Source: an uncultured Collinsella sp.
GTDB taxonomy: Bacteria > Actinomycetota > Coriobacteriia > Coriobacteriales > Coriobacteriaceae
Assembly (NCBI GenBank): GCA_902494545.1
Contig: CABUTP010000001.1
Span: forward strand, 1-33,987
DNA length: 33,987 nucleotides
Direction of reading: 5' to 3'
In this document: in pieces, positions 17,875-25,885 of the stretch
How positions within the stretch are numbered: the first letter of the stretch is position 1
How the letters are laid out: every line of letters starts with the position of its first letter
Program-made: the position numbers and the translations under genes
Notes under the pieces: generated by a model
What the model saw: the letters and a program-made list of their open reading frames with translations, nothing else
Told to the model about the DNA's origin: nothing
Databases searched by the model: none

Positions 17875-18450
17875 CTACAGCGGTGCAGCTGCCGGGGTCA
17901 GCTGCTTAATGTAGGCCCACATGCGCTGCTTGGCGGCCTTGTCGGTGAGCGCCGCCTCAAAACCGTCGAGTGCCAGCACGCGGCGCCCCTGCACATGGGC
18001 GACCAGGCCGGGCTTGAGCATGGCGGTGTCAAAGTCATCAATTGCCACAAGCATATCGGCATAGGTCTCGCGCATGACATCGGCCGCGCTGTTGTCCAGC
18101 AGCAGCACCGCCTCGGGGTCCAAGGTCTCCAGCGCCTCGCGGAACAGGTCGCACGTCAGGGCCTCGCCCGGCGCGACCGCTCCGTCGCCCGCGCCGGCGA
18201 CGCTCGCCAGCACGCAAAAATCCTCGGGGGCATATCCGATGGCGCCGAGCGCCTTGCGCAACGCGGCGCCATCCGCGCCGGCAGCCAGCTCGCCGCCCGA
18301 GCACTCGGCTTCGTCCAAATCGCCTTTGACCAGCACAATCGGCGAGCACGCGTTGCCCGCGATACGCACGCCGCGGCCCGCGAGCGATGCGAGCTCCTGC
18401 TCGGTCGCCCGAGCGATGGCTTCTTTTTTCTGGCTTTGTGACGTGGGCAT
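17875..18450 (-). CDS. Uncharacterised protein, possible degenerate uracil-DNA-glycosylase fold
   Basis: A 191-residue cytoplasmic protein that I do not recognise with certainty. The order of segments recalls family 4 uracil-DNA glycosylases. A strand SPIVLVKGDL stands where those enzymes have the GEAPG motif. It is followed by ALRKALGAIGYAPEDFCVLASV, then ALTCDLFREALETLDPEAVLLLDNSAADVM, matching the 'cysteine ... fixed helix ... P-x-x-(V/L)-L-L-x-x-x-A' layout. The catalytic and Fe-S cysteine motifs are missing, so it would be inactive as a glycosylase. I chose ATG 18450 because GGAGAG lies just upstream. The earlier ATG at 18480 overlaps a TATAAT promoter box. It is convergent with the kinase (18-base gap) and divergent from thioredoxin. 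Confidence 0.6.
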   Translation of the reverse strand: MPTSQSQKKEAIARATEQELASLAGRGVRIAGNACSPIVLVKGDLDEAECSGGELAAGADGAALRKALGAIGYAPEDFCVLASVAGAGDGAVAPGEALTCDLFREALETLDPEAVLLLDNSAADVMRETYADMLVAIDDFDTAMLKPGLVAHVQGRRVLALDGFEAALTDKAAKQRMWAYIKQLTPAAAPL

Positions 18451-18478
18451 GCGCTCTCCAATCATTTGCGTGCCCACC

Positions 18479-18484
18479 ATTATA
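18479..18484 (-). promoter_or_regulatory. -10 box (TATAAT) for the 17875-18450 gene
   Basis: A perfect TATAAT on the minus strand sits 29 bases upstream of ATG 18450. No good -35 box is visible at the expected distance. Its position argues against a start at 18480. Confidence 0.5.
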
Positions 18485-18551
18485 TAAAAGAGCCGCCTGC
18501 GAGTGGTTGCTTTACGAGCCGCTGGGTATAAGCACGGTCGTACTGAGTTTT

Positions 18552-18568
18552 ACGCGGCCGAGCCGCGT
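18552..18568 (+). promoter_or_regulatory. 5'-leader hairpin before the thioredoxin ribosome site
   Basis: A perfect 7-bp stem ACGCGGC/GCCGCGT with the loop CGA ends 8 bases before GGAGGT (18577-18582). Its placement resembles the ferredoxin leader hairpin at 4512-4539. Confidence 0.45.
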
Positions 18569-18586
18569 CACATTATGGAGGTCACC

Positions 18587-18907
18587 ATGGCTGACATCAA
18601 GCAGATTACCCCCGAGAATTTCGACGCTGTCGTCAACGATAGCCTGCCCGTACTGGTTGATTTTTGGGCCCCATGGTGCGGCCCCTGCCGCTCGCTCTCG
18701 CCCATCGTAGACGAGGTTGCCGACGAGCTGGCCGGCAAGATTGCCGTGGCCAAGTGCAACGTCGATGACAACCAGGACCTGGCCATGAAGTTTGGCGTCA
18801 TGAGCATCCCCACGCTGATCGTCTTTAAGAACGGCGAGGAAGTCGACCGCTCTGTCGGCGCCTTACCCAAGGCAAGACTTCAGGCACTGCTGGAGAAGCA
18901 TCTGTAA
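18587..18907 (+). CDS. trxA: Thioredoxin
   Basis: A 106-residue cytoplasmic disulfide reductase of standard length. The active site WCGPC lies in the segment VDFWAPWCGPCRSLSP, with Cys residues near 31 and 34. The cis-proline motif is SIPTLIVFKNGE, followed by the closing helix. ATG 18587 is set by a near-perfect ribosome site, GGAGGT, 4 bases upstream; longer in-frame starts lack one. It is a single gene followed by a terminator at 19020-19056. No thioredoxin reductase gene is adjacent. Confidence 0.97.
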   Translation: MADIKQITPENFDAVVNDSLPVLVDFWAPWCGPCRSLSPIVDEVADELAGKIAVAKCNVDDNQDLAMKFGVMSIPTLIVFKNGEEVDRSVGALPKARLQALLEKHL

Positions 18908-19019
18908 TACGCTTGTTACCTGTCTGCCGTCCATGAGCGGTTTCGCACCGCTCGCCGGAGTGCCAAACGCAAGGCATGCGACCACGGATAGTATGGTAGA
19001 CACAAACAGCCCCCAGTGA

Positions 19020-19056
19020 ACGGGTGCGAGTCAGACGGACTCGCGCCCGTTTTCTT
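19020..19056 (+). terminator. Rho-independent terminator after thioredoxin
   Basis: ACGGGTGCGAGTC pairs with GACTCGCGCCCGT (13 bp with one G-T wobble) around the loop AGACG and is followed by TTTCTT. It is 112 bases past the trxA stop. A weaker 7-bp hairpin GAGCGGT/ACCGCTC lies closer, at about 18934-18952. Confidence 0.85.
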
Positions 19057-19127
19057 ATGCGGCGGCGCCCAAGGCGGGCGTAGTAGAATCTGAACCACCA
19101 TTTCGCCCCGTACAAAAGGAGATTCCC

Positions 19128-19376
19128 ATGCATGACGTCGGAATGAACATGAGCCAGCTTGCCATGAGCGTCAAGCAGGTCGACGACACCATTGAGCTCG
19201 CTCACGAGTGGAGCCATCAGCTGCTGCATGCGACCGAGAACTTTGACATGGAGCGCATTGGCGCCAAACTCGAGGCCGCCATGTCTGCGCTGCACGAGGC
19301 GCACGATGCGCTCGAGGGCTACGAGGAGGCCATCGAGGCAGATCACAACTCCGTCGGCTCCGTGAAACTGGTGTAA
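19128..19376 (+). CDS. Small His/Glu-rich helical protein, unknown function, coupled to nikR
   Basis: An 82-residue protein with no family I recognise. It is acidic and predicted to be almost wholly helical. Regular heptad-like spacing in ATENFDMERIGAKLEAAMSAL and AHDALEGYEEAIEAD suggests a coiled coil or helical hairpin. It carries several histidines and methionines (MHDVGMNMSQLAM at the start, then HEWSHQLLHA), so metal binding is conceivable but unproven. A strong ribosome site, AAAAGGA, is 7 bases before ATG 19128. Its stop is one base before the GTG start of nikR, which has no ribosome site of its own, so nikR translation probably depends on this gene. Confidence 0.85.
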   Translation: MHDVGMNMSQLAMSVKQVDDTIELAHEWSHQLLHATENFDMERIGAKLEAAMSALHEAHDALEGYEEAIEADHNSVGSVKLV

Positions 19377-19377
19377 C

Positions 19378-19872
19378 GTGGCCGAGCACGAGCACGCGCA
19401 CGATCACGGTGCGGACGACGATGCGAGCTGCCGCTGCAGCGGCTCCAACTCCGAGCTGGTCCGCTTTTCGGTCACCGCGCCCGACGACCTGCTGCGCCGC
19501 TTTGACGAGCAGATCGCGCGCCGCGGTGACGTGGCCAACCGTTCCGAGGCCGTACGTGATCTGATTCGCGCCTCGATCGCCAAGGAGCAGATGCGCACGC
19601 CCGACGAGCAGGTCATCGGTTCGCTCACCATGATCTATGACCACCATACCGGCGATCTGACGCGCCGTCTGGACGAGGTGCAGCACGACTACACCGACGA
19701 GATTGTCTCGACCATGCACGTGCATCTGGACCACCACAACTGCCTGGAGATTCTGGCGCTCAAGGGTCGCGGCGAGCGTGTCTACGAGCTGGCGGACCGG
19801 TTGCTGGGGCTGCGCGGCGTTAAGCACGGCGAGCTCACCTGCGCCGCCACCAAGCAAAGCCTGGGGCTCTAA
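19378..19872 (+). CDS. nikR: NikR, nickel-responsive ribbon-helix-helix regulator with metal-rich N-terminal extension
   Basis: A 164-residue regulator. The ribbon-helix-helix DNA-binding domain is at about residues 26-70 (ELVRFSVTAPDDLLRRFD, then ANRSEAVRDLIR), followed by an ACT-like nickel-binding domain. The four high-affinity nickel ligands are present with the same spacing as in the E. coli protein: His103, His114, His116 and Cys122. Before the DNA-binding domain is an unusual head with His4, His6, His8, His10 and Cys18/Cys20, which could add a second metal site. The GTG start at 19378 has no ribosome site and follows the preceding stop by one base. It heads toward the hyp genes, fitting nickel control of hydrogenase assembly. 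Confidence 0.95.
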   Translation: MAEHEHAHDHGADDDASCRCSGSNSELVRFSVTAPDDLLRRFDEQIARRGDVANRSEAVRDLIRASIAKEQMRTPDEQVIGSLTMIYDHHTGDLTRRLDEVQHDYTDEIVSTMHVHLDHHNCLEILALKGRGERVYELADRLLGLRGVKHGELTCAATKQSLGL

Positions 19873-19901
19873 CAGCACACACTTCAATGAAGGGGAGCCA
19901 C

Positions 19902-22355
19902 ATGCGGCATGTGCATATTCATGTGACGGGCATTGTGCAGGGCGTTGGCATGCGACCATTTGTGTATCGCGAGGCTATGGCGCATGGCATTTGCGGCTGG
20001 GTGCTCAACGCGGGCGATGGAGTGCACATCGAGGCGCATGCTTCGGTCGAGGCACTCGACGGCTTTGTCACCGCGCTGTCGGAGCACGCGCCCGCCGCGG
20101 CCCGCGTTGAGCATGTCGCTGTTGCAGACCTGGAGCCCGACACTTGGGATGCCGACGATGAGCAGGCCTTTCGCATCGTAGCGTCGCAGGATCAGACCAT
20201 GCACACGACGCTCATCTCCCCCGATATCGCCACCTGTGACGACTGTCTGCGCGAACTGTTCGACCCCGCCGACCGACGCTTTCACTACCCCTTTATCAAC
20301 TGCACCAACTGCGGGCCGCGCTTTACCATCATCCGGTCGCTGCCTTATGACCGAGCGGCCACGTCGATGGATTGCTTTCCCATGTGCCCCGAATGCGCCG
20401 CAGAGTATGGCGACCCGCTTGACCGGCGCTTTCATGCGCAGCCCGATGCCTGCTTTGACTGCGGGCCACATATTACTTGGCGCGAGGTGGCGGGCGACAT
20501 GGAGCTCGAAGGCTCGGGGGCGACGCCAGCCGTCGGCAGCACGCGCGAAACCAGCGATGCCATTATTGACCGCTGTGTCGAACTGCTGGCCAGCGGCGGT
20601 ATTGTCGCCATCAAGGGCCTGGGCGGATTCCATCTGGCCTGCAACGCCGCCAATGAGCAGGCGGTGGTCGAGCTGCGCCGTCGCAAGCGCCGCAGCAACA
20701 AGCCGCTTGCCGTTATGGTGCGCAGCCTTGCCGATGCTGAACGCCTGTGCCATGTCGATGATGCCGAGCGCGGCTTGCTAACCGGCAGCATCCGCCCCAT
20801 CGTGCTGTTGCGCCGGCGTGCTGTTGGCGAGGGAGATTCCCCCGACGCCCCTACACTCGCGCCATCCGTCGCGCACGATCTACCCGAGCTCGGCGTCATG
20901 CTCCCCTATACACCGCTTCAGCATCTGCTGCTTGCAGCTGCCGCGTCGCATGACATGCACGCGCTAGTCATGACCAGCGGAAACCTGAGCGAGGAACCTA
21001 TCGAGACCGACGATGTCCTTGCATGGGAACATCTTGTTGCAGCCGGCATTGCCGACGCGCTACTTGGCAACGACCGTGCGATTCTCTCGCGCTACGACGA
21101 CTCCGTGGTACGTGTGGTCGACGGCACCGTCATGCCCGTGCGTCGCGCACGCGGATATGCGCCTCGGCCGTTGCCGCTACCGGCACTCGACACCGTCGAG
21201 CCCTGCGTGCTCGCATGCGGCCCACAGCAAAAGGCAACGATCGCATTCACACGCGAGGATGCGAACGGCGAGGCGGCCTGTTTTGTGTCGCAGCATATCG
21301 GCGATGTCGAAAACGGCGAGACCTTCGATGCCTGGAGCGCCGCGCGCACGCGCTTGGAAGATCTCTTTGACTTGGCGCCCGCCGCCTTGGCCTGCGATTT
21401 ACACCCCAGCTATCTATCGAGCCAGTGGGCGCGTGAGCAGGCGCGAAAATGCAATCTGCCGCTCGTCGAGGTGCAGCACCATCATGCGCATATCGCAAGC
21501 GTAATGGCCGAGGCCATCGCCACGGGCCAGCTTACAACCGACGCGCGCGTCCTTGGCATCGCCTTTGACGGCACGGGAGCGGGCACCGACGGAACCATTT
21601 GGGGCGGCGAGTTCCTTGTTGCCGGCCTTGCCGATTTTGAACGCGCCGCACACCTGCGCACCTGGGTGCTGCCAGGCGGTGCCGCATCCGTGCGCGATGC
21701 CCGGCGCAATGCCTTTGCCCTGCTGAGCGAGCTCGGCCTGCTCGAGCACCCGGGTGCCGCGGGGCTATTGGACACCCTTGACGAGCAGACGCGCAGCATC
21801 ACGGCTACGATGATCGAGCGGAACATCAACAGCCCACGCACGAGCAGCATGGGGCGTCTCTTTGACGCCGCCGCTGCAGTTTTGGGCATTTGCGGGCAGG
21901 CAACCTACGAAGGCGAGCCCGCCATCGAACTCGAAGCCGCCGCCTGGCGCGCGCTCGGCAGTAAGCCCGTTCGTCTCGACGGCAATCATACAGGCGTGTT
22001 CACGTCTGCCGACGACTCCCCCATCTTGGACCCCCAACCGCTCATCGAAGCTCTTCTGAATGGAATCGAGGCAGGCGCGCCGGCCGACAGGCTCGCCCTC
22101 GGGTTTCACATCGCCATTACGCACGCTACGATCCACATCGCGTGCGAGATCTGTGATCGCGAAGGCATCGATACCGTCGCGCTCTCGGGCGGTGTGTTCA
22201 TGAACCGGCTTTTGCTTCAGCTCCTTACCCACGAACTCAAAGACGCCGGTCTTGCCGTCTTGGTCCCCCACACTGTGCCCGTCAACGACGGCTGCATCGC
22301 CTACGGTCAGGCGGCTGTCGCGCGCGCTCGTCTTGCGCAGATCGCATCGCAATAG
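19902..22355 (+). CDS. hypF: HypF, carbamoyltransferase for NiFe-hydrogenase maturation
   Basis: An 817-residue enzyme that uses carbamoyl phosphate and ATP to load the C-terminal cysteine of HypE, the first step in making the cyanide ligands of the NiFe site. Domains in order are acylphosphatase (1 to about 90; GIVQGVGMRPF with Arg18, and Asn36), two zinc fingers (CDDCLREL ... CTNCG and CPECAAEY ... CFDCG, about 105-190), YrdC-like (about 215-400) and a Kae1-like carbamoyltransferase (about 430-817; HHHAHIAS, FDGTGAGTDG and LSGGVFMNRLL). ATG 19902 has AAGGGGAG upstream. It starts 29 bases after nikR and probably shares its transcript. Confidence 0.97.
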   Translation: MRHVHIHVTGIVQGVGMRPFVYREAMAHGICGWVLNAGDGVHIEAHASVEALDGFVTALSEHAPAAARVEHVAVADLEPDTWDADDEQAFRIVASQDQTMHTTLISPDIATCDDCLRELFDPADRRFHYPFINCTNCGPRFTIIRSLPYDRAATSMDCFPMCPECAAEYGDPLDRRFHAQPDACFDCGPHITWREVAGDMELEGSGATPAVGSTRETSDAIIDRCVELLASGGIVAIKGLGGFHLACNAANEQAVVELRRRKRRSNKPLAVMVRSLADAERLCHVDDAERGLLTGSIRPIVLLRRRAVGEGDSPDAPTLAPSVAHDLPELGVMLPYTPLQHLLLAAAASHDMHALVMTSGNLSEEPIETDDVLAWEHLVAAGIADALLGNDRAILSRYDDSVVRVVDGTVMPVRRARGYAPRPLPLPALDTVEPCVLACGPQQKATIAFTREDANGEAACFVSQHIGDVENGETFDAWSAARTRLEDLFDLAPAALACDLHPSYLSSQWAREQARKCNLPLVEVQHHHAHIASVMAEAIATGQLTTDARVLGIAFDGTGAGTDGTIWGGEFLVAGLADFERAAHLRTWVLPGGAASVRDARRNAFALLSELGLLEHPGAAGLLDTLDEQTRSITATMIERNINSPRTSSMGRLFDAAAAVLGICGQATYEGEPAIELEAAAWRALGSKPVRLDGNHTGVFTSADDSPILDPQPLIEALLNGIEAGAPADRLALGFHIAITHATIHIACEICDREGIDTVALSGGVFMNRLLLQLLTHELKDAGLAVLVPHTVPVNDGCIAYGQAAVARARLAQIASQ

Positions 22356-22395
22356 CTCGCCCTCGCACGCCGCCGCGCTCAACCGTCTCACAGGT

Positions 22396-22430
22396 GTAAC
22401 GCGTTTGCTCGCGACTCCCGCGAGCGTTAC
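22396..22430 (+). other. Imperfect hairpin between hypF and hypC
   Basis: GTAACG pairs with CGTTAC and CTCGCG with CGCGAG around the loop ACTCC, with a 6-base bulge on the left side. There is no T-tract. It may stabilise or process the hyp transcript. Confidence 0.35.
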
Positions 22431-22489
22431 CATCATCTGATGGGTAATTAGGCGCCTATCCAGCGCAAAACGTATAAAAGAGGAACATT

Positions 22490-22750
22490 ATGTGCCTTGC
22501 CGTTCCCGGTAAAGTAGTCAAACGCGACGACGACCTTAAGGCGACCGTCGACATGATGGGCATCGAGCGCCCCGTTTCGCTGCGCCTCGTGCCGACGGCA
22601 CAGGTAGGCGACTATATTCTCGTGCACGCCGGCTTTGGCATTCAGATTGTCGACGAGCAGGAAGCCCAAGAGACACTCGAGCTCGTCAATACCATGACCG
22701 AGCTGGCCGAAGAGGACCAGCTCGCCACTAACCCGGCCGAGGCATACTAG
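22490..22750 (+). CDS. hypC: HypC, hydrogenase maturation chaperone
   Basis: An 86-residue HypC/HybG protein that carries the Fe(CN)2CO unit with HypD and delivers it to the hydrogenase large subunit. The N-terminus MCLAVPGKV is the family signature, with the essential Cys2. The rest is a small beta-barrel (GIERPVSLRLVP, then VGDYILVHAGFGIQIVDEQEA) with an acidic helical tail. An AAAGAGGAAC ribosome site precedes the ATG. The stop overlaps the hypD GTG by one base (TAGTG). Confidence 0.97.
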   Translation: MCLAVPGKVVKRDDDLKATVDMMGIERPVSLRLVPTAQVGDYILVHAGFGIQIVDEQEAQETLELVNTMTELAEEDQLATNPAEAY

Positions 22751-23865
22751 TGGCGGCGACGCAGCCGGTTCGCTCCGGTATCGACTTTTCGGCATTTCGC
22801 GACCCCAAGCTGGCTCGCGAGCTCATCGATCGTATTCATGAGCTTGTCGGTAACCGCAGCATCAACCTTATGGAAGTCTGCGGTACGCACACCGTGAGCA
22901 TTGGCCGCTATGGCTTTCGCTCCATCATGCCGACGGGACTCAAACTGCTAAGCGGCCCGGGTTGCCCCGTTTGCGTCACCGCCAACCGCGACATCGATCA
23001 CGCAATCGCGCTTTCCAACATGGACGACGCCATCATCACCACCTTTGGCGACATGATGCGCGTTCCCGGATCGTCCACCTCACTTGCCGCGCAAAAGGCG
23101 ACGGGGCGCGACATCCGCATCGTCTACTCTCCGCTCGACGCACTCGACATTGCCGAGCAAAATCCCGAACGCCCGGTCATCTTTATGGGCGTCGGCTTTG
23201 AGACCACAACGCCCACCATTGCCGCCGCTATCCTGGAGGCCGACGCGCGCGGGCTCCAGAACTTCTCGGTCTACTGTGCTCACAAGACCACGCCGCCGGC
23301 TCTGCGTGCGATCTCCAACGACCCCGAGACGACCATCGACGGCTTTATCCTGCCTGGTCACGTCGCTACCATCACCGGCCTGGCGCCCTTTAGCTTTTTG
23401 GTCGACGAGTTCGAGACCCCCGGCGTAGTCACCGGGTTTGAGCCAGTCGATATTCTGCAGGGCATCTGCATGCTGGTCCAGATGGTTGTCGAGAACAGGC
23501 CGGCGATCGACAACGCCTACCGCCGTGGCGTCAATGCAGACGGCAATCCCGTAGCGCGCCAGCTGGTCGAGCAGGTATTTGAGCCGTGCGACACCACGTG
23601 GCGCGGGCTGGGACCGATTGCCAACTCGGGTCTTTCCATCCGACCCGAATTCGCGCGCTTTGATGCCGGCGCCCGCTTTGACGTGCCCATTGAACCGACG
23701 GTTGAGCCACGCGGGTGCCGCTGCGGCGACGTGCTGCGCGGTGCCATCACGCCGAGCGACTGCCCGCTCTTTGGCCGCACCTGCACGCCCGAACACCCCG
23801 TCGGCCCCTGCATGGTGAGCTCCGAGGGCAGCTGCGCGGCGTACTACCGCTACCGCGACTATTAG
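22750..23865 (+). CDS. hypD: HypD, iron-sulfur scaffold for the Fe(CN)2CO group
   Basis: A 371-residue protein that assembles the iron cofactor with HypC and HypE. Conserved motifs are MEVCGTHTVSIGRYG (about residues 37-51), LLSGPGCPVCVT (about 64-75) and GFETTTP, plus a C-terminal [4Fe-4S] region (from about residue 325: CRCGDVLRG, DCPLFGRTC, GPCMVSSEGSCAAYYRY). The GTG start at 22750 overlaps the hypC stop, so the two, whose products form a complex, are co-translated. The length is normal. Confidence 0.97.
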   Translation: MAATQPVRSGIDFSAFRDPKLARELIDRIHELVGNRSINLMEVCGTHTVSIGRYGFRSIMPTGLKLLSGPGCPVCVTANRDIDHAIALSNMDDAIITTFGDMMRVPGSSTSLAAQKATGRDIRIVYSPLDALDIAEQNPERPVIFMGVGFETTTPTIAAAILEADARGLQNFSVYCAHKTTPPALRAISNDPETTIDGFILPGHVATITGLAPFSFLVDEFETPGVVTGFEPVDILQGICMLVQMVVENRPAIDNAYRRGVNADGNPVARQLVEQVFEPCDTTWRGLGPIANSGLSIRPEFARFDAGARFDVPIEPTVEPRGCRCGDVLRGAITPSDCPLFGRTCTPEHPVGPCMVSSEGSCAAYYRYRDY

Positions 23866-23915
23866 GTTCCGCCGTTCTAACGAACAGCGGGCCGGTCGAC
23901 GCTGCGCCTCACCCA

Positions 23916-23921
23916 TATAAT
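23916..23921 (+). promoter_or_regulatory. Possible -10 box upstream of hypE
   Basis: A perfect TATAAT lies 25 bases before hypE in the 81-base hypD-hypE spacer, but no -35 match stands at the right distance. hypE may have its own weak start in addition to read-through. Confidence 0.3.
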
Positions 23922-23946
23922 TCCACCCACGATTGGAGTTTTCGAT

Positions 23947-24981
23947 ATGTCCCGTACTGCCACCGATAGCACTGTCCTGCTGGGCCACGGCTCCGGCGGC
24001 CAGATGATGAAGCGCATTATCGATGAGGTCTTTCTGGATGCCTTTGGATCGCCCGAGCTGCTTGCAGGCAACGATGCCGGTGTCGCCGCGCTGCCCGCAA
24101 GCGGGCGAATCGCCATGTCGACCGACAGCTTTGTGGTAACGCCGCAGTTCTTCCCCGGCGGCAATATCGGCCGCCTCGCCGTATGCGGAACCGTCAACGA
24201 CGTCGCGACCTCGGGCGCTAACGTGCGCTACCTGTCGTGCGGCTTTATCCTCGAAGAGGGCTATCCCATGGACAAGCTGCGCCAGATTGTGCAGACCATG
24301 GCCGAAACGGCACATGAGGCAGGTGTGAAGATTATCACCGGCGACACCAAGGTGGTCGAGCGTGGCGGTGCCGACGGCGTCTACATCAATACCGCCGGCG
24401 TAGGCGAAGTGCCCGCGGGCGTAGCGCTCAGCGGTGCAAACTGTCGGCCCGGCGACGCCATCCTGGTATCGGGTACGCTAGGCGACCACGGCATCGCCAT
24501 TATGAGCCAGCGCGAGGGCTTGGCGTTTTCGAGCAACATCGAAAGCGACGCTGCGCCGCTCAATCATCTGATTGCCGACGTGCTCGCCGCCGCCCCCGAC
24601 ACCCGCTGCTTCCGCGACCCCACGCGTGGCGGCCTGGCATCCACGCTCAATGAGTTTGCCCAGGCCAGCGGCGCTGCCATGGAGGTCGACGAGGATGCCG
24701 TGCCCGTGCGTCCCGACGTGCAGGCCGCCTGCGAAATGCTCGGCTACGACGTTCTGCAGGTGGCAAACGAGGGCAAAATGGTCGCCGTGGTGCCGGCTGA
24801 GCAGGCCGATGCCGCGCTGGCGGCCATGCGCGCCGCCCGCTACGGCGAGAACGCCGCCATCATCGGTCGCGTGCTGCCGCTTGCCGAGGGCGCTCGACCC
24901 GCCGTGCGCGTACGCACCGGCTGGGGATCGACCCGCATCCTCGACATGCTCGTAGGAGAGCAGCTGCCGAGAATTTGCTAA
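23947..24981 (+). CDS. hypE: HypE, carbamoyl dehydratase
   Basis: A 344-residue PurM-like ATP-binding enzyme that dehydrates the carbamoyl group received from HypF to a thiocyanate on its own C-terminal cysteine. The start has LLGHGSGGQMM, followed by LAGNDAGVA and the ATP-site segment ISTDSF-like (AMSTDSFVV). The central motif is DPTRGGLAST. The protein ends exactly in PRIC, with Cys344 the carrier residue. The ribosome site is TTGGAG before ATG 23947. It is the last hyp gene seen. hypA and hypB do not follow. Confidence 0.97.
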   Translation: MSRTATDSTVLLGHGSGGQMMKRIIDEVFLDAFGSPELLAGNDAGVAALPASGRIAMSTDSFVVTPQFFPGGNIGRLAVCGTVNDVATSGANVRYLSCGFILEEGYPMDKLRQIVQTMAETAHEAGVKIITGDTKVVERGGADGVYINTAGVGEVPAGVALSGANCRPGDAILVSGTLGDHGIAIMSQREGLAFSSNIESDAAPLNHLIADVLAAAPDTRCFRDPTRGGLASTLNEFAQASGAAMEVDEDAVPVRPDVQAACEMLGYDVLQVANEGKMVAVVPAEQADAALAAMRAARYGENAAIIGRVLPLAEGARPAVRVRTGWGSTRILDMLVGEQLPRIC

Positions 24982-25106
24982 CGACAGAGATGGTCGGGCA
25001 GCGCGGCCCGATACACGGTATTCAAAGTTGTTCAGATTTCAAACATGCCCGACATGCCAGCCCGGTATCATGGGTGCGTCCTATAACCCAAACGGCAGGA
25101 GCACCC

Positions 25107-25775
25107 ATGGCAGCAGCTTTTTCCCATGTGATTTTTGATTTAGACGGCACCCTCCTCAACACGCTCGAGGACCTGGCGGCAGCCGGTAACCATACCTGCG
25201 AGATGCACAGCTGGCCCACGTTTGCCGTGGACGAGTACCGCTACAAAGTGGGAAACGGCATGCTTAAGCTGGTCGAGCGCTTTATGCCCGCCGAATATGC
25301 GGGCGACGGCCGCGCCTTTGAGCAAACGCTTGCTGAGTTTAGGGCTTACTACGGCGAGCACAAGGAGGACCACACCGCCCCCTATGCCGGCACGATTGAG
25401 ATGCTCGACCGTCTGCGCGCAGCGGACGTTCAGCTTGCCGTGCTCACCAACAAGGACCATATTTCGGCAGCCCCGCTTATCGAGAAATACTTTGGCCCCA
25501 ATCGCTTTGCGCTGGTACAGGGCCGTGTTGATGCGTTTCCGCCCAAGCCCGAAGCGCCCGTCACACTGCATGTGCTGGAGGAGCTGGGTGCCGATCCGGC
25601 AACCACGCTCTATGTGGGCGATTCGAATGTCGATGTTCTGACCGGCCACAACGCCGGCCTTAAGAGCGCGGGCGTCAGCTGGGGCTTCCGCGGCCGCGCA
25701 GAGCTGGAGGCCGCCGGCGCCGACTACGTGGTGGACACCCAGGACGAACTTGCCGAGCTGATCTTGGGCGAGTAA
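25107..25775 (+). CDS. HAD-superfamily phosphatase, phosphoglycolate-phosphatase-like
   Basis: A 222-residue hydrolase. HAD motif I is FDLDGTLLNT (nucleophile Asp near residue 10). The helical cap is at about 18-85, motif II is VLTNKDH, the motif III lysine is near PPKPEAP, and motif IV is VGDSNVDVLTGHNAG with WGFRGR after it. This is the Gph/PGMB layout. The substrate, phosphoglycolate or another small phosphate ester, cannot be settled from sequence. ATG 25107 has GGCAGGAGC upstream. It is a single gene, convergent with the lipoprotein gene, with the structured repeat A between them. Confidence 0.88.
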   Translation: MAAAFSHVIFDLDGTLLNTLEDLAAAGNHTCEMHSWPTFAVDEYRYKVGNGMLKLVERFMPAEYAGDGRAFEQTLAEFRAYYGEHKEDHTAPYAGTIEMLDRLRAADVQLAVLTNKDHISAAPLIEKYFGPNRFALVQGRVDAFPPKPEAPVTLHVLEELGADPATTLYVGDSNVDVLTGHNAGLKSAGVSWGFRGRAELEAAGADYVVDTQDELAELILGE

Positions 25776-25844
25776 CCGCTCATCCCTCCCACGGGTAGCC
25801 AATGTGGGACGGGACTCTTTTAGCTGCCCCCGCACCAAAGGAGT

Positions 25845-25885
25845 GTCCCCAACTGCCGGCAGAAAAGAAACGTCCCCAAGTGCCG
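25845..25885 (+). repeat. Short direct repeat GTCCCCAA(C/G)TGCCG
   Basis: Two 14-base copies with one mismatch, at 25845-25858 and 25872-25885, a 27-base period. Part of the second overlaps the start of structured element A. Copy B lacks 12 of these bases, consistent with gain or loss between CCCCAA repeats. Confidence 0.6.

Noticed and set aside
24982..25106. GGGC/GCCC hairpin and TATCAT box between hypE and the phosphatase gene
   Set aside because: The stem is short and has no T-tract, and the box has no -35 partner at a usable distance, so neither terminator nor promoter can be claimed.
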